From: Variovorax boronicumulans
Lineage (GTDB): Bacteria; Pseudomonadota; Gammaproteobacteria; Burkholderiales; Burkholderiaceae_C
Assembly: GCF_019352895.1 (NCBI RefSeq)
Contig: NZ_JAAAFX010000007.1
Span: 539,132 to 603,131, forward strand
Direction of reading: 5' to 3'
Length of the DNA: 64,000 nt
The translations under genes and the position numbers were made by a program. The notes under the pieces were generated by a model. That model saw nothing but the letters and a program-made list of their open reading frames with translations, made no database searches and was not told where the DNA came from. Below are positions 42,638-51,137 of the stretch, in pieces (position 1 is the stretch's first letter; each line of letters starts with the position of its first letter).

Positions 42638-45292
42638 TCAGCGCAGCGTGAGCTTGGCGGCCCGCCCGATGCTCGCTGCATCGACGCCGAAGAAGTCGCG
42701 CAGCGCGGCGCGCGTGTCGCTGCGGCCGAAGCCGTCGGTGCCCAGCGTGAGGTAGCGCCGGCCCTCGGGCAGGAAGGCGCGCACGCTCTCGGGCACGGCG
42801 CGCACGTAGTCGGTGGCGGCCACGATCGGGGTCTTGCCCTTGCCCAGTTGCTGGGCAATGAAGGCGGTGCCGGCCTCCTCGCCGTTCAGCGCCCGTGCCT
42901 GGCAGGCGGCGCCGTCGCGCGCGAGCTCGCTCCAGCTGGTGACGCTGATCACCTCGGCCGCGATGCCTTCGGCCTCGAGCTGCTGCGCGGCCTTGACCAC
43001 CTCGGTCAGGATCGCGCCCGAGCCCATCAGCGTGACCTGGGGCTTCTTCGGCTTCGACGACGATGCCGCATCGCGCCAGCCCTCGTAGCGCCAGCAGCCG
43101 CGCAGGATGTGCTCCGCCGCTTCGGCGGGCACGTCGGGCTGCGCGTAGTTCTCGTTCATCAGCGTGACGTAGTAGAAGACGTCGCGCTGCTCGACCATCA
43201 TCTCCTGGATGCCGGCGTCGACGATCACCGCCATCTCGCCCGCGAAGCCCGGGTCCCAGGCCTTGCAGTTGGGGATGGTCGCGGCCACCAGGTGGCTGCT
43301 GCCGTCCTGGTGCTGCAGGCCTTCGCCGCCCAGCGTGGTGCGGCCCGAGGTCGCACCCAGCAGGAAGCCGCGCGCGCGCTGGTCGGCCGCGGCCCAGATC
43401 GCGTCGCCCACGCGCTGGAAGCCGAACATCGAGTAGTAGATGTAGAAGGGCAACATCGCCAGCCCGTGCACGCTGTAGCTGGTGGCCGCGGCGGTCCAGC
43501 TCGCGATCGCGCCGGCCTCGCTGATGCCCTCTTCCAAGATCTGGCCGTCGGTGGCTTCGCGGTAGCTGAGGATCGAGTCGATGTCTTCCGGCGCATAGCG
43601 CTGGCCCACGCTCGAATAGATGCCGACCTGCTTGAACAGGTTGGCCATGCCGAAGGTGCGCGCCTCGTCGGCCACGATCGGCACCACGCGCGGGCCCAGG
43701 GCCTTGTCTTTCAGCAGGTTGCCCAGCATGCGCACGAAGGCCATGGTGGTGCTCATCTCCTTGCCGTTGGCCGCCAGCGCGAACTGCGCATAGGCCGCGA
43801 GTTCGGGCTTGGGCACCACCGCGCACGCGGTCTCGCGGCGCGGCATCGCGCCGCCCAGCGCCTCGCGGTGCGCCTTCAGGTAGCGCATCTCTGCGCTGTC
43901 CTCGGCCGGCTTGTAGAAGGTCAGCGAGGTGGCCTGCTCGTCGGACAGCGGCAGGTCGAAGCGGTTGCGGAAGCCGATCAGGTCCGCGCTCTCGAACTTC
44001 TTGTGCGAGTGCGTGGTCATCTTGCCCTGGCCCGCGGCGCCCATGCCGTAGCCCTTCTTGGTGTGGGCCAGGATGACGGTGGGCTGGCCCTTGTGGGCGG
44101 CGGCCGCGGCATAGGCCGCATGGATCTTCACCAGGTCGTGGCCGCCGCGCTTGAGGCGGTCGATCTGCTCGTCGGTCATGCCCTGCGCGAGCTTCTTCAA
44201 CTCTTCGTTCTGGCCGAAGAAGGAGTCGCGGTTGAAGCGGCCGTCCTTGGCCGCGAAGGTCTGCATCTGGCCGTCGACCGTGTGGGCGAAGGCGCGCGCC
44301 AGCGCGCCGGTGGTGTCGCGCGCGAACAGGCCGTCCCAGTCGCTGCCCCAGACCAGCTTGATCACGTTCCAGCCCGCGCCCGCGAACAGTTTTTCCAGCT
44401 CGTCGACGATGCGGCCGTTGCCGCGCACCGGGCCGTCCAGGCGCTGCAGGTTGCAGTTGACCACCCAGGCCAGGTTGTCGAGCTTCTCGCGCGCGGCCAG
44501 CGTGAGCGCGCTCATCGATTCGGGCTCGTCCATCTCGCCGTCGCCGAACACGCCCCAGACCTTGCGCTGGCTGCAGTCCTGCAGCTGGCGGTCGCTCAGG
44601 TAGCGCATGAAGCGCGCGTGGTAGATCGAGCTGATCGGGCCGATCCCCATCGAGCCGGTGGGGAACTGCCAGAAGTCCGGCATCAGGTAGGGATGCGGGT
44701 AGCTCGACAGGCCGCGCGCGCCGCTGCCCTGGGTGAAGGCGGGGGCGGTCAGTTCCTGGCGGTAGTGCAGCAGGTCGTCTTCGCTCAAGCGGCCTTCGAG
44801 GTAGGCGCGCGCATAGACGCCCGGCGCGCTGTGCGGCTGGAAGAACACCAGGTCGCCGCCATGGCGCTCGCTGTGCGCATGGAAGAAATGGTTGAAGCCG
44901 ACTTCGAACAGGTCGGCCGCGCTGGCATAGCTCGCGATGTGGCCGCCGAGTTCGCCATAGGCCTGGTTGGCACGCACCACCATCGCCAGTGCGTTCCAGC
45001 GCATCAGCGAGCCCAGCCGCTCCTCGATCGCGAGGTCGCCGGGGAAGGCGGGCTGGGCGTCGACGCCGATGGTGTTGACGTAGGGCGTCGAAAGCTCCGG
45101 CTTCCAGCCGATGCGCTGCTGGCTGGCGACCTGGGCCAGCGCGTCGAGCATCTGGCGCGCGCGTTCCGGCCCCTGCGTCTGGGCCAGCGCGGTCAGCGCA
45201 TCGCGCCATTCGGCGGTTTCCTGCGGGTCGGGATCGTGGGCGTCGGGGGTCATCAGGGCGTGCAACTGCGAGGCGGAAATCGGTGCATTCAT
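42638..45292 (-). CDS. Homodimeric 2-oxo-acid dehydrogenase E1 (AceE/MdeB type)
   Basis: 884 residues. TPP-binding motif GDGEMDEPES...NLAWVVNCNLQRLDGPVRGN, AHTKKGYGMGAAGQGKMTTHSHKKF loop, and FYIYYSMFGFQRVGDAIWAAADQRARGFLLGATSGRTTL, all of the AceE class. AceE decarboxylates pyruvate in the pyruvate dehydrogenase complex. Here there is no aceF or lpd gene and an Lrp regulator is divergent, an arrangement like mdeR-mdeB of Pseudomonas putida, where MdeB handles 2-oxobutyrate from methionine. Whether this is the main AceE or an MdeB-like paralogue cannot be told from the window. ATG 45292 matches MNAPISASQL; a GTG three codons earlier is possible. Confidence 0.9.
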   Translation of the reverse strand: MNAPISASQLHALMTPDAHDPDPQETAEWRDALTALAQTQGPERARQMLDALAQVASQQRIGWKPELSTPYVNTIGVDAQPAFPGDLAIEERLGSLMRWNALAMVVRANQAYGELGGHIASYASAADLFEVGFNHFFHAHSERHGGDLVFFQPHSAPGVYARAYLEGRLSEDDLLHYRQELTAPAFTQGSGARGLSSYPHPYLMPDFWQFPTGSMGIGPISSIYHARFMRYLSDRQLQDCSQRKVWGVFGDGEMDEPESMSALTLAAREKLDNLAWVVNCNLQRLDGPVRGNGRIVDELEKLFAGAGWNVIKLVWGSDWDGLFARDTTGALARAFAHTVDGQMQTFAAKDGRFNRDSFFGQNEELKKLAQGMTDEQIDRLKRGGHDLVKIHAAYAAAAAHKGQPTVILAHTKKGYGMGAAGQGKMTTHSHKKFESADLIGFRNRFDLPLSDEQATSLTFYKPAEDSAEMRYLKAHREALGGAMPRRETACAVVPKPELAAYAQFALAANGKEMSTTMAFVRMLGNLLKDKALGPRVVPIVADEARTFGMANLFKQVGIYSSVGQRYAPEDIDSILSYREATDGQILEEGISEAGAIASWTAAATSYSVHGLAMLPFYIYYSMFGFQRVGDAIWAAADQRARGFLLGATSGRTTLGGEGLQHQDGSSHLVAATIPNCKAWDPGFAGEMAVIVDAGIQEMMVEQRDVFYYVTLMNENYAQPDVPAEAAEHILRGCWRYEGWRDAASSSKPKKPQVTLMGSGAILTEVVKAAQQLEAEGIAAEVISVTSWSELARDGAACQARALNGEEAGTAFIAQQLGKGKTPIVAATDYVRAVPESVRAFLPEGRRYLTLGTDGFGRSDTRAALRDFFGVDAASIGRAAKLTLR

Positions 45293-45365
45293 AGCAGGCA
45301 CTTTAGGATGCTACGCGCCGCATGAGCTGCCGTGAAGGGCCGCTTCTCGCAACGATGGCCGCATA

Positions 45366-45397
45366 AAATGCCGCAAAACTATTATTCGGCGGCATTT
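45366..45397. promoter_or_regulatory. Inverted repeat in the E1/Lrp divergent region
   Basis: AAATGCCGC (45366-45374) and GCGGCATTT (45389-45397) are perfect nine-base arms separated by 14 AT-rich bases. The right arm ends one base before the regulator's start codon. The position suggests autoregulation by the Lrp protein and joint control of the E1 gene; an mRNA hairpin is the alternative. Confidence 0.55.
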
Positions 45398-45398
45398 C

Positions 45399-45860
45399 AT
45401 GAAACTCGATCCCATGGATCTGCGCATCCTCGACGAACTGCAGCGCGATGGTTCGCTGTCCAACGTCGAACTGGCGCGGCGCGTGCACCTCTCGCCCTCG
45501 CCCTGCCTGGCGCGCGTGAAGGCGCTGGAGGCGGCCGGCGTGATCGACCGCTACGTGGCGCTGGCCAGCGCGCAGGCGCTCGGCCTGGGGCTCAATGTCT
45601 TCATCTCGATCAGCCTGCGCACCCAGGGCAAGGAGTCGCTGGCCGACTTCGAGCGGCGCATCGCCGAGCACGACGAGGTGATGGAGTGCTACCTCATGAC
45701 CGGCGACCGCGACTACCTGATCCGGGTCGCGGTGGCCGACATGGCGGCGCTGGAGAAGTTCATCATGGAACAGCTCACGCCCATCCCCGGCATCGAGAAG
45801 ATCCGCTCGAGCTTTGCGCTCAAGCAGGTGCGCTACAAGACCGCGTTGCCGCTGCCCTGA
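45399..45860 (+). CDS. Lrp/AsnC-family regulator paired with the E1 gene
   Basis: 153 residues. HTH: MDLRILDELQRDGSLSNVELARRVHLSPSPCLARVKALEAAGVIDRY; RAM domain: LNVFISISLRTQGKESLADFERRI ... VMECYLMTGDRDYLIRVAVADM. Divergent from the AceE/MdeB-type gene with about 106 bases between starts, so it very likely controls it. It belongs to the same family as, but is only moderately similar to, the regulator at 23.3 kb. By analogy with MdeR it could respond to methionine or a branched amino acid; this is inference. Confidence 0.92.
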   Translation: MKLDPMDLRILDELQRDGSLSNVELARRVHLSPSPCLARVKALEAAGVIDRYVALASAQALGLGLNVFISISLRTQGKESLADFERRIAEHDEVMECYLMTGDRDYLIRVAVADMAALEKFIMEQLTPIPGIEKIRSSFALKQVRYKTALPLP

Positions 45861-45879
45861 AGCGCACGCCGCATCAGGC

Positions 45880-47916
45880 TCAGGCCTTCTTCTTGGCGCC
45901 CAGCGAAGGCTGGACCGGGTCGGCCGTGAGGTAGCCGACGGCCGCACCGAAGCGGTCCTTGTAGTTGGCGCGCACCAGCGGGTCCAGCGTGGGCTGCACC
46001 TTGGCATGCAGGCCGCTCCAGTCGCCCGCGTGCTGGAAGTTGCTCATGATGTAGGTCCAGCCGTTGAGTTCGTCGACCGCGTGCAGGCCGGTCGACTCGC
46101 CGCCCGCGGGGATCGACATCAGGCGCGAGAGCTGCTTGGTGTCGACGTTGTAGGCCCACAGGAAGTTGTTGACGTGGCTGCTGCTGTCCTCGCCGATGAA
46201 CAGCGTGCGCATCTTTTCCGAGAACTTGAGGTTGTCGGGGTTGCCGACCTTGTCGGGGTTGGAGGTGTTGCCCAGCGCGTCGGCCGGCACGTCTTCGCCT
46301 ACCAGCAGCGCATGCGTCTTGGTGGGCACCCATTCGCTAGCGATCGCCGCGCCGTCGGTGTCCTTCTGGCTGCCGGCCAGGTCGTGCGCCATCACGCCGC
46401 CGGCCGCGAGCTTCTTGGGCAGCGCGATGTTGGTCGCGGCCGTCCAGCCCTTGCCGCCCTGGATCATCGAGTCCTGGATGTTCTGCAGCGCCGAGTACGC
46501 CACCTTGTCCTTGATGTTGACGGTGGTGCCTTCCATCTTGGTGAAGGCCATGCTGGCGTTCTTGAGGTTGGCGTAGCGGTGCGTCTCGAGGAAGGCCGCG
46601 GCCTTCTCCATGCCCGGCTTCAGGCGCACCCAGTTGGCCTTGCCGTCGGCGTACAGCAGCGTGAAGCTGTTGTCGACCGGCGTGGCGGGGGTCAGCGGCA
46701 CCGCGTCGGCCGAGCCGTTCTGCACCGCATAGACGATGTCCATGATGTCCGAGGCCTTGAGCGTGTTGGCCAGCTTCTCGATCTCGGCGCTGGTGGCGTG
46801 GCCCAGCTTGATCCAGCTCATCTTGGTGGCCGCGGCCGCCGGATCGATGGAGTAGCCCGCGTCGTAGCGCGCCACGTAGAGCGTGCCGGCCGAGAGGTCC
46901 TTCTCCTTGTCGGCGACGAACATGAAGAAGCCGCCGTTGGTGTAGTCGTCACCCATGATGGCGGTGCGGTTGTCGGGCATGACCTGGATCAGCTCGTGCG
47001 AGATCCGGCCCATGCAGTAGTGCTTCTTCACGCTGCCGGTGCCGTCCGGGTTCACCGTGACTTCGGGCAGGTGGCCGTAGTGGTACGGGTTGGCGATGGT
47101 CTCGCTGCCGAACACGTTCTTGCTGTAGGCCTTGAATTGCGCGCTGCCGGCGGCGACGTTGGCATCGGGCTCGTACTCTTCACTCGACAGGTGGGTGTTC
47201 CACGGCGACAGGCTGGCGCCGCAGGTGATCCACAGGCCGTGCGCGGGCGTGGTGTCGACGTTGTGGTACTTGACCAGGCTCAGCTTGCCGGTGGTCTGGT
47301 CCTGGTCGAGCGTGAGCACGGCGATGGGCGAAGGCAGGCGGCCGTAGGTGTCGTTGCCGGCCTGGTCGCGCGTGTTGTATTCGAACTGCACCACGGCGAA
47401 CACGGCCTTGCCCTTGATGCCGGGCACGGTCGGGTTCGGCAGCGCGAGCAGCGAAGTGCCGTCGGGCGAATCGGAGAAGAACTGGCGTTCCTTGCCCGGC
47501 ACCGACGCATCGACGATCGGCTGGTTGTAGATGTCGACATAACCGCCCGCGAGCACCGTGCCGCCCTTGCCGTCGGGCACCTGGTCGCCGGTGACGAAGA
47601 AGGGGCGGTAGGCCAGCTTGAACTCGGTGGCGCTGCCGTCGTCGTAGGCGATCTTGAGCGTCGAGCCGACGGTGGTGGTGGCCATCGCAGCGGGCGTGCT
47701 CAGCGTGGGCGCGGCCATGCCGGTGAAGGTCGCCGACACGTAGTTGGCCGCGGCCGGCGGCGTGACAGGAGGCGTGACCGGGGGCGTGACGGTGTTGTCG
47801 TTGCCGCCGCCGCAAGCGGTCAGGAAGGCGACGCCGCCCAGGGGCAGCATCGGCGCGGCAGAGAACAGCTTGAGGGCCTGGCGGCGCGAGGCGCGGAAAT
47901 CAACGGGTTCGGACAT
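45880..47916 (-). CDS. PhoX-family phosphatase (DUF839), Tat-exported
   Basis: 678 residues. The N-terminus SRRQALKLFSAAPMLPLGGVAFLTACGGG has a twin-arginine motif and a lipobox-like LTAC, so it is probably exported folded and perhaps lipid-anchored. A Pro/Thr-rich linker (VTPPVTPPVTPP) precedes the six-bladed propeller. PhoX signatures: GLWITCGASLSPWNTHLSSEEYEPD, MGRISHELIQVMPDNRTAIMGDDYTNGGFFMFVAD, LFIGEDSSSHVNNFLWAYN. PhoX is a Ca2+/Fe3+-dependent alkaline phosphatase of the Pho regulon. A Pho box lies about 115 bases upstream. ATG 47916 is the start that places RR near the N-terminus. Confidence 0.9.
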   Translation of the reverse strand: MSEPVDFRASRRQALKLFSAAPMLPLGGVAFLTACGGGNDNTVTPPVTPPVTPPAAANYVSATFTGMAAPTLSTPAAMATTTVGSTLKIAYDDGSATEFKLAYRPFFVTGDQVPDGKGGTVLAGGYVDIYNQPIVDASVPGKERQFFSDSPDGTSLLALPNPTVPGIKGKAVFAVVQFEYNTRDQAGNDTYGRLPSPIAVLTLDQDQTTGKLSLVKYHNVDTTPAHGLWITCGASLSPWNTHLSSEEYEPDANVAAGSAQFKAYSKNVFGSETIANPYHYGHLPEVTVNPDGTGSVKKHYCMGRISHELIQVMPDNRTAIMGDDYTNGGFFMFVADKEKDLSAGTLYVARYDAGYSIDPAAAATKMSWIKLGHATSAEIEKLANTLKASDIMDIVYAVQNGSADAVPLTPATPVDNSFTLLYADGKANWVRLKPGMEKAAAFLETHRYANLKNASMAFTKMEGTTVNIKDKVAYSALQNIQDSMIQGGKGWTAATNIALPKKLAAGGVMAHDLAGSQKDTDGAAIASEWVPTKTHALLVGEDVPADALGNTSNPDKVGNPDNLKFSEKMRTLFIGEDSSSHVNNFLWAYNVDTKQLSRLMSIPAGGESTGLHAVDELNGWTYIMSNFQHAGDWSGLHAKVQPTLDPLVRANYKDRFGAAVGYLTADPVQPSLGAKKKA

Positions 47917-48030
47917 GGCGATGTTCTTTGAAATCGTGGGGTGAATCGACGCGACGGCCCCAGCATTTCCCTCGGCCGCCGCACGCCACCGCACCTTAGG
48001 CAGCGCCCATGACATGGCCATGCCGTGGGC

Positions 48031-48048
48031 ATGACAGAACGGTGACAA
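48031..48048 (-). promoter_or_regulatory. Pho box upstream of the PhoX gene
   Basis: On the minus strand TTGTCAC-CGTT-CTGTCAT shows the 7-4-7 layout of PhoB sites. The second half-site equals the consensus CTGTCAT exactly and the first matches at five of seven positions. Its position and the target (a phosphatase) agree. It implies induction in low phosphate. Confidence 0.75.
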
Positions 48049-48090
48049 GCGCGATGTTCAAGCGCCGCGCACAGCGTGTGAATTCAAGAC

Positions 48091-48307
48091 CAGGGACACC
48101 GCGGAACCGGCTTTGCCGGGCCGCCGGTGTCGCCCCCGGAGGGGGAAGGTGAAGCGACACGCAGTGCGCGAGCCTCCGGGGGGAGCCAAGTGCGCATCGG
48201 GGGTGGTCCAGAGACACCGCAGAACCGGCTTCGCCGGGCTGCAGGTGTCGCCCCCTTGAGGGGGAGGGCAAGCGGACACGAAGTGCCGCGCCGCCTTCGG
48301 GGGTGGG
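48091..48307. repeat. Two-unit intergenic repeat, locus 1
   Basis: Unit 1 starts at 48091 and unit 2 at 48209. Each begins AGRGACACCGCRGAACCGGC, has the small hairpin CCGGC-TTY-GCCGG, then GGTGTCGCCCCC followed by a G-run, and ends near GGGGGTGG. The same family occurs at 51138-51323. The intergenic stretch 47917-48308 otherwise holds only the Pho box; small ORFs read through the repeats are artefacts. Confidence 0.85.
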
Positions 48308-48308
48308 G

Positions 48309-49445
48309 CTACTTCGGCCAGAGCGCCCAAAGGCGCAGCGGCTGGTTCACCGTCGCCGCCAGCCTGCCGGCTTCGAGCCCGGTGCCCGCGAAGTAGTCCG
48401 CGCGCACGGCGCCCAGGATGGCGCTGCCCGTGTCCTGCGCCACCACGAGCTTCTGCAGTTGCACCGACGGCCCGGGCGTGGTCAGCCAGACCGGGGTGCC
48501 GTAGGGGATGCTGTCGCGGTCGACCGCGATCGAGCGGCCGGCCGTCAGCGGCACGCCCTGCGCGCCGCGCGGCCCGAAGGCCGCATCGACCTCGCTCAGC
48601 GTCTCTTCACGGAAGAACACGTAGCGCGGGTTGCTCCACATCAGCTGCGACACCCGCTGCGGGTTCTGTGCGACCCAGGCCTTGGTGTCGTCGGGCCAGC
48701 GGCTCACGCGGCCCGCGCCCTGGTTGATCAGCCACTGCTGGATGCTGCGGTAGGGTTGTTCGTTGGTGGCGGCGAAGGCCACGCGCACGGTGTGCTGCCG
48801 GCCGTCGGGCTCGGTCAGCCGCAGGCGGCCCGAGCCCTGGATGTGCAGCATCATCGCGTCGACCGGATCGGCCATCCAGGCGATCACGCGGCCGCGCAGC
48901 GCGGCCTGCGCCTCGGGCAGGGTCTCGATCTGCTCGCGCGTGAACCAGGGCCGTTTGGGCACCAGCCCGGCGGGCGTGGCGTGGATCGGCACGTTGAACT
49001 GCGCGGTCTGCTGGCGCGAGGCCTCGTAGACAGGTTCGTAATAGCTGGTGAGCTGGCCTTCGCTCTGGCCGGCCAGCGATTCCACGCGGTAGGGCTGCAG
49101 CCGCTCGGTCATCCACTGGCGCTGCGCGTCGGCATCCGCGATCGCGAGGCGCCGCACGTCCTGGCACAAGGGCGCGAAGGCGGCATTGGGGCGCGCGCAG
49201 TTCGACACCATCGCGTCCCAGCCCTCATGCGTGGCGTCGTCGTTGAAGCCCGGCAGTTCGGACCACGCCACGGGCACCCAGCGGCTCTTGGGATGCGCCA
49301 GCGAACCGGTGAGAGGCCCCAGCACCGGCGGCGGGCTGCTGCCAATGGGCGGGGAAGTCGTGGGGGGGATGCGCGTGCCGGTCGAGCAGGCAGCGAGCAT
49401 TGTTACGATGGCCGTTACCACCAGCCACCGGAGTCCTTTTGTCAT
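48309..49445 (-). CDS. mltA: Membrane-bound lytic murein transglycosylase A
   Basis: 378 residues. Lipoprotein signal MTKGLRWLVVTAIVTMLAAC with lipobox LAAC. MltA domain: GQLTSYYEPVYEAS, PGDD-less substrate cleft, MLHIQGSGRLRL, GRVSRWPD; the 3D domain near the end has the catalytic Asp in KLVVAQDTGSAILGAVRADYFAGTG. It cleaves peptidoglycan glycan strands, leaving anhydro-muramic ends, at the outer membrane inner face. ATG 49445 was chosen for the lipobox. Its start codon overlaps, in CATG, the start of a small gene on the other strand. Confidence 0.93.
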   Translation of the reverse strand: MTKGLRWLVVTAIVTMLAACSTGTRIPPTTSPPIGSSPPPVLGPLTGSLAHPKSRWVPVAWSELPGFNDDATHEGWDAMVSNCARPNAAFAPLCQDVRRLAIADADAQRQWMTERLQPYRVESLAGQSEGQLTSYYEPVYEASRQQTAQFNVPIHATPAGLVPKRPWFTREQIETLPEAQAALRGRVIAWMADPVDAMMLHIQGSGRLRLTEPDGRQHTVRVAFAATNEQPYRSIQQWLINQGAGRVSRWPDDTKAWVAQNPQRVSQLMWSNPRYVFFREETLSEVDAAFGPRGAQGVPLTAGRSIAVDRDSIPYGTPVWLTTPGPSVQLQKLVVAQDTGSAILGAVRADYFAGTGLEAGRLAATVNQPLRLWALWPK

Positions 49446-49590
49446 GGGTCTGATTTTGCTTGAAGCGCTCGGCGCCCTCGTGCTGCTCGTCTTCATCGTG
49501 TGGTGGACCATGTTCTCCGGCCGCAAGGGCGGCGAGATCGACCCGGGGCACAAGGCCGACGCGCCGGAAGACACGCCGCCCCGCGGCTGA
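49444..49590 (+). CDS. Small single-span membrane protein
   Basis: 48 residues: MGLILLEALGALVLLVFIVWWTMF forms one membrane helix, followed by a short charged tail (SGRKGGEIDPGHKADAPEDTPPRG). GGAG lies ten bases before the ATG. The start codon overlaps that of mltA in the opposite direction. Proteins of this pattern seem familiar from Comamonadaceae, but no function is known and no search was possible. Role could be envelope-related. Confidence 0.55.
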   Translation: MGLILLEALGALVLLVFIVWWTMFSGRKGGEIDPGHKADAPEDTPPRG

Positions 49591-49832
49591 ATGTCACGCT
49601 TTCCCTGTCGGGCGAGGCCGCATCGTATCGTGAGGTAACTGCGGAATTGCTATGGATTTGGTAGCGGTTGGGCCTTTGAATTCATGGCTTTCAGGAGGAT
49701 CGAATGCCCGGATGGTTACATGCCGAGACGTCCGCGGCGCCCATTGGGCCCTGCTTTCATCGGGATAATTGACCGGCATCCCGCGGCAGATCATGCTGCG
49801 GCGTCTCTCAACTTCGATCGAAGGAAACCGCC

Positions 49833-50474
49833 ATGAAAAAACTCGTACTCGCCACTGCCGCATTCGCCGTCGTCCTGACCGGCTGCGCCGGCATGAGTGA
49901 CACGCAACGCAACACCGGCATCGGCGCCGGCGTCGGCGCGCTGGGCGGTGCCGCCATCGGTTCCGTCACCGGCGGTCGTGCCGGCACGGGCGCGGCCATC
50001 GGTGCCGGCGTGGGCGCGCTGGGCGGCTACCTCTGGTCGCAGCGCATGGAGAACCAGAAGCGCGAGATGGAAGCCGCCACCCGCGGCACCGGCATCGGCG
50101 TGACGCAGACCGCCAACAACGAGCTCAAGCTCGCGATCCCGAGCGACGTGTCCTTCGACACCGGCCGCTCGGCCATCAAGGCCAACTTCGCGCCGGTGCT
50201 CAACCAGTTCGCCAACGGCCTGCGCAACAACCCGAACGCCGAAGTGCGCATCATCGGCCACACCGACAGCACCGGCAGCGACGCCATCAACAACCCGCTG
50301 TCGGTCGACCGTGCGGCCAGCACGCGCGATTACCTGATCGCCCGCGGCGTGCCCTCGAGCGCCTTCCGCATCGAAGGCCGCGGCTCGCGTGAGCCGATCG
50401 CCGACAACAACAGCGACGCCGGCCGCGCCCAGAACCGCCGCGTCGAGATCTACGTCGGCGAGCGCCAGGGCTAA
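49833..50474 (+). CDS. OmpA-family lipoprotein with glycine zipper
   Basis: 213 residues. Signal MKKLVLATAAFAVVLTGC with lipobox LTGC. Residues 30-70 are a glycine-zipper stretch (GIGAGVGALGGAAIGSVTGG..GTGAAIGAGVGALGG) that inserts in a membrane. Residues 95-213 are an OmpA-C peptidoglycan-binding domain (DVSFDTGRSAIKANFAP, IIGHTDSTGSDAINNPLSVDRAASTRDYLIARGV, GSREPIADNNSDAGRAQNRRVEIYV) with the conserved Asp and Arg for diaminopimelate. Similar to YiaD. It anchors the outer membrane to the wall. The 242 bases upstream hold no other gene that I can support. Confidence 0.92.
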   Translation: MKKLVLATAAFAVVLTGCAGMSDTQRNTGIGAGVGALGGAAIGSVTGGRAGTGAAIGAGVGALGGYLWSQRMENQKREMEAATRGTGIGVTQTANNELKLAIPSDVSFDTGRSAIKANFAPVLNQFANGLRNNPNAEVRIIGHTDSTGSDAINNPLSVDRAASTRDYLIARGVPSSAFRIEGRGSREPIADNNSDAGRAQNRRVEIYVGERQG

Positions 50475-51097
50475 ATCCCGCGCAGCAGGTTGGCCAGTTC
50501 GACGGCCGACTTGACGTCCATCTTCTCGAACAGCCGCGCACGGTGGACTTCCACCGTGCGCACGCTGATCGACAGCTGATCGGCGATCAGCTTGTTGGGC
50601 AATCCCTCGACCACCAGCTGCATCACGTCACGCTCGCGATCGGTGAGTTCGCCGATGCGGTCGCGCAAGGCCTGACGCCCGGCCTGCGCGTGGACGGCCA
50701 GCAGCGAGGCGGCCAGCGCCTTCTCGATGCGGTCCACCAGCGCGTTGTCAGAGAAGGGCTTCTCGCAGAAATCGAAGGCGCCGCGCTTGACCAGGTCGAC
50801 CGCGGTCGGCACGTCGGCGTGCCCGGTCAGGAAGATCACCGGCATGGCCTCCAGCAGGCCGCGCTCGGCCAGCCGGTCGAACAGCACCAGCCCGCTGGTG
50901 CCCGGCATGCGCACGTCCAGCAGCAGGCAATGCGGCTGCGGCAGGGGCGGCATGCTCGTGATGTAGGCCTCGAAGGCATCGGCCGAGGCGAAGGGCTCGC
51001 TGGCCAGCCGGCGCGAACGCAGCAGCCAGGCCAGCGCGTCGCGCACGCCCGCATCGTCGTCGACGATGAAGACCAGTCCGTCGATCAGGGGTTGCAT
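50471..51097 (-). CDS. FixJ/TtrR-type response regulator
   Basis: 208 residues. Receiver domain: VFIVDDDAGVRDALAWLL (acidic pair), LLLDVRMPGTSGLVLFDRL (phospho-Asp), PVIFLTGHADVPTAVDLVKRGAFDFCEKPF (Thr and Lys). C-terminal LuxR HTH: LTDRERDVMQLVVEGLPNKLIADQLSISVRTVEVHRARLFEKMDVKSAVELANLL. Partner is the histidine kinase gene 234 bases upstream on the same strand, across a repeat. Targets unknown. ATG 51097 has GGAG nine bases upstream. The stop overlaps that of the convergent OmpA-like gene. Confidence 0.92.
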   Translation of the reverse strand: MQPLIDGLVFIVDDDAGVRDALAWLLRSRRLASEPFASADAFEAYITSMPPLPQPHCLLLDVRMPGTSGLVLFDRLAERGLLEAMPVIFLTGHADVPTAVDLVKRGAFDFCEKPFSDNALVDRIEKALAASLLAVHAQAGRQALRDRIGELTDRERDVMQLVVEGLPNKLIADQLSISVRTVEVHRARLFEKMDVKSAVELANLLRGI

Positions 51098-51137
51098 TTC
51101 ATCTTTCTCCAGGCCTGACGGCAAGTGGAATCAATAC

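Noticed and set aside
48127..48396. Small ORFs in the 48.1-48.3 kb region
   Set aside because: They read through the intergenic repeat units; similar peptides arise from each copy and no ribosome site or protein-like pattern is seen.
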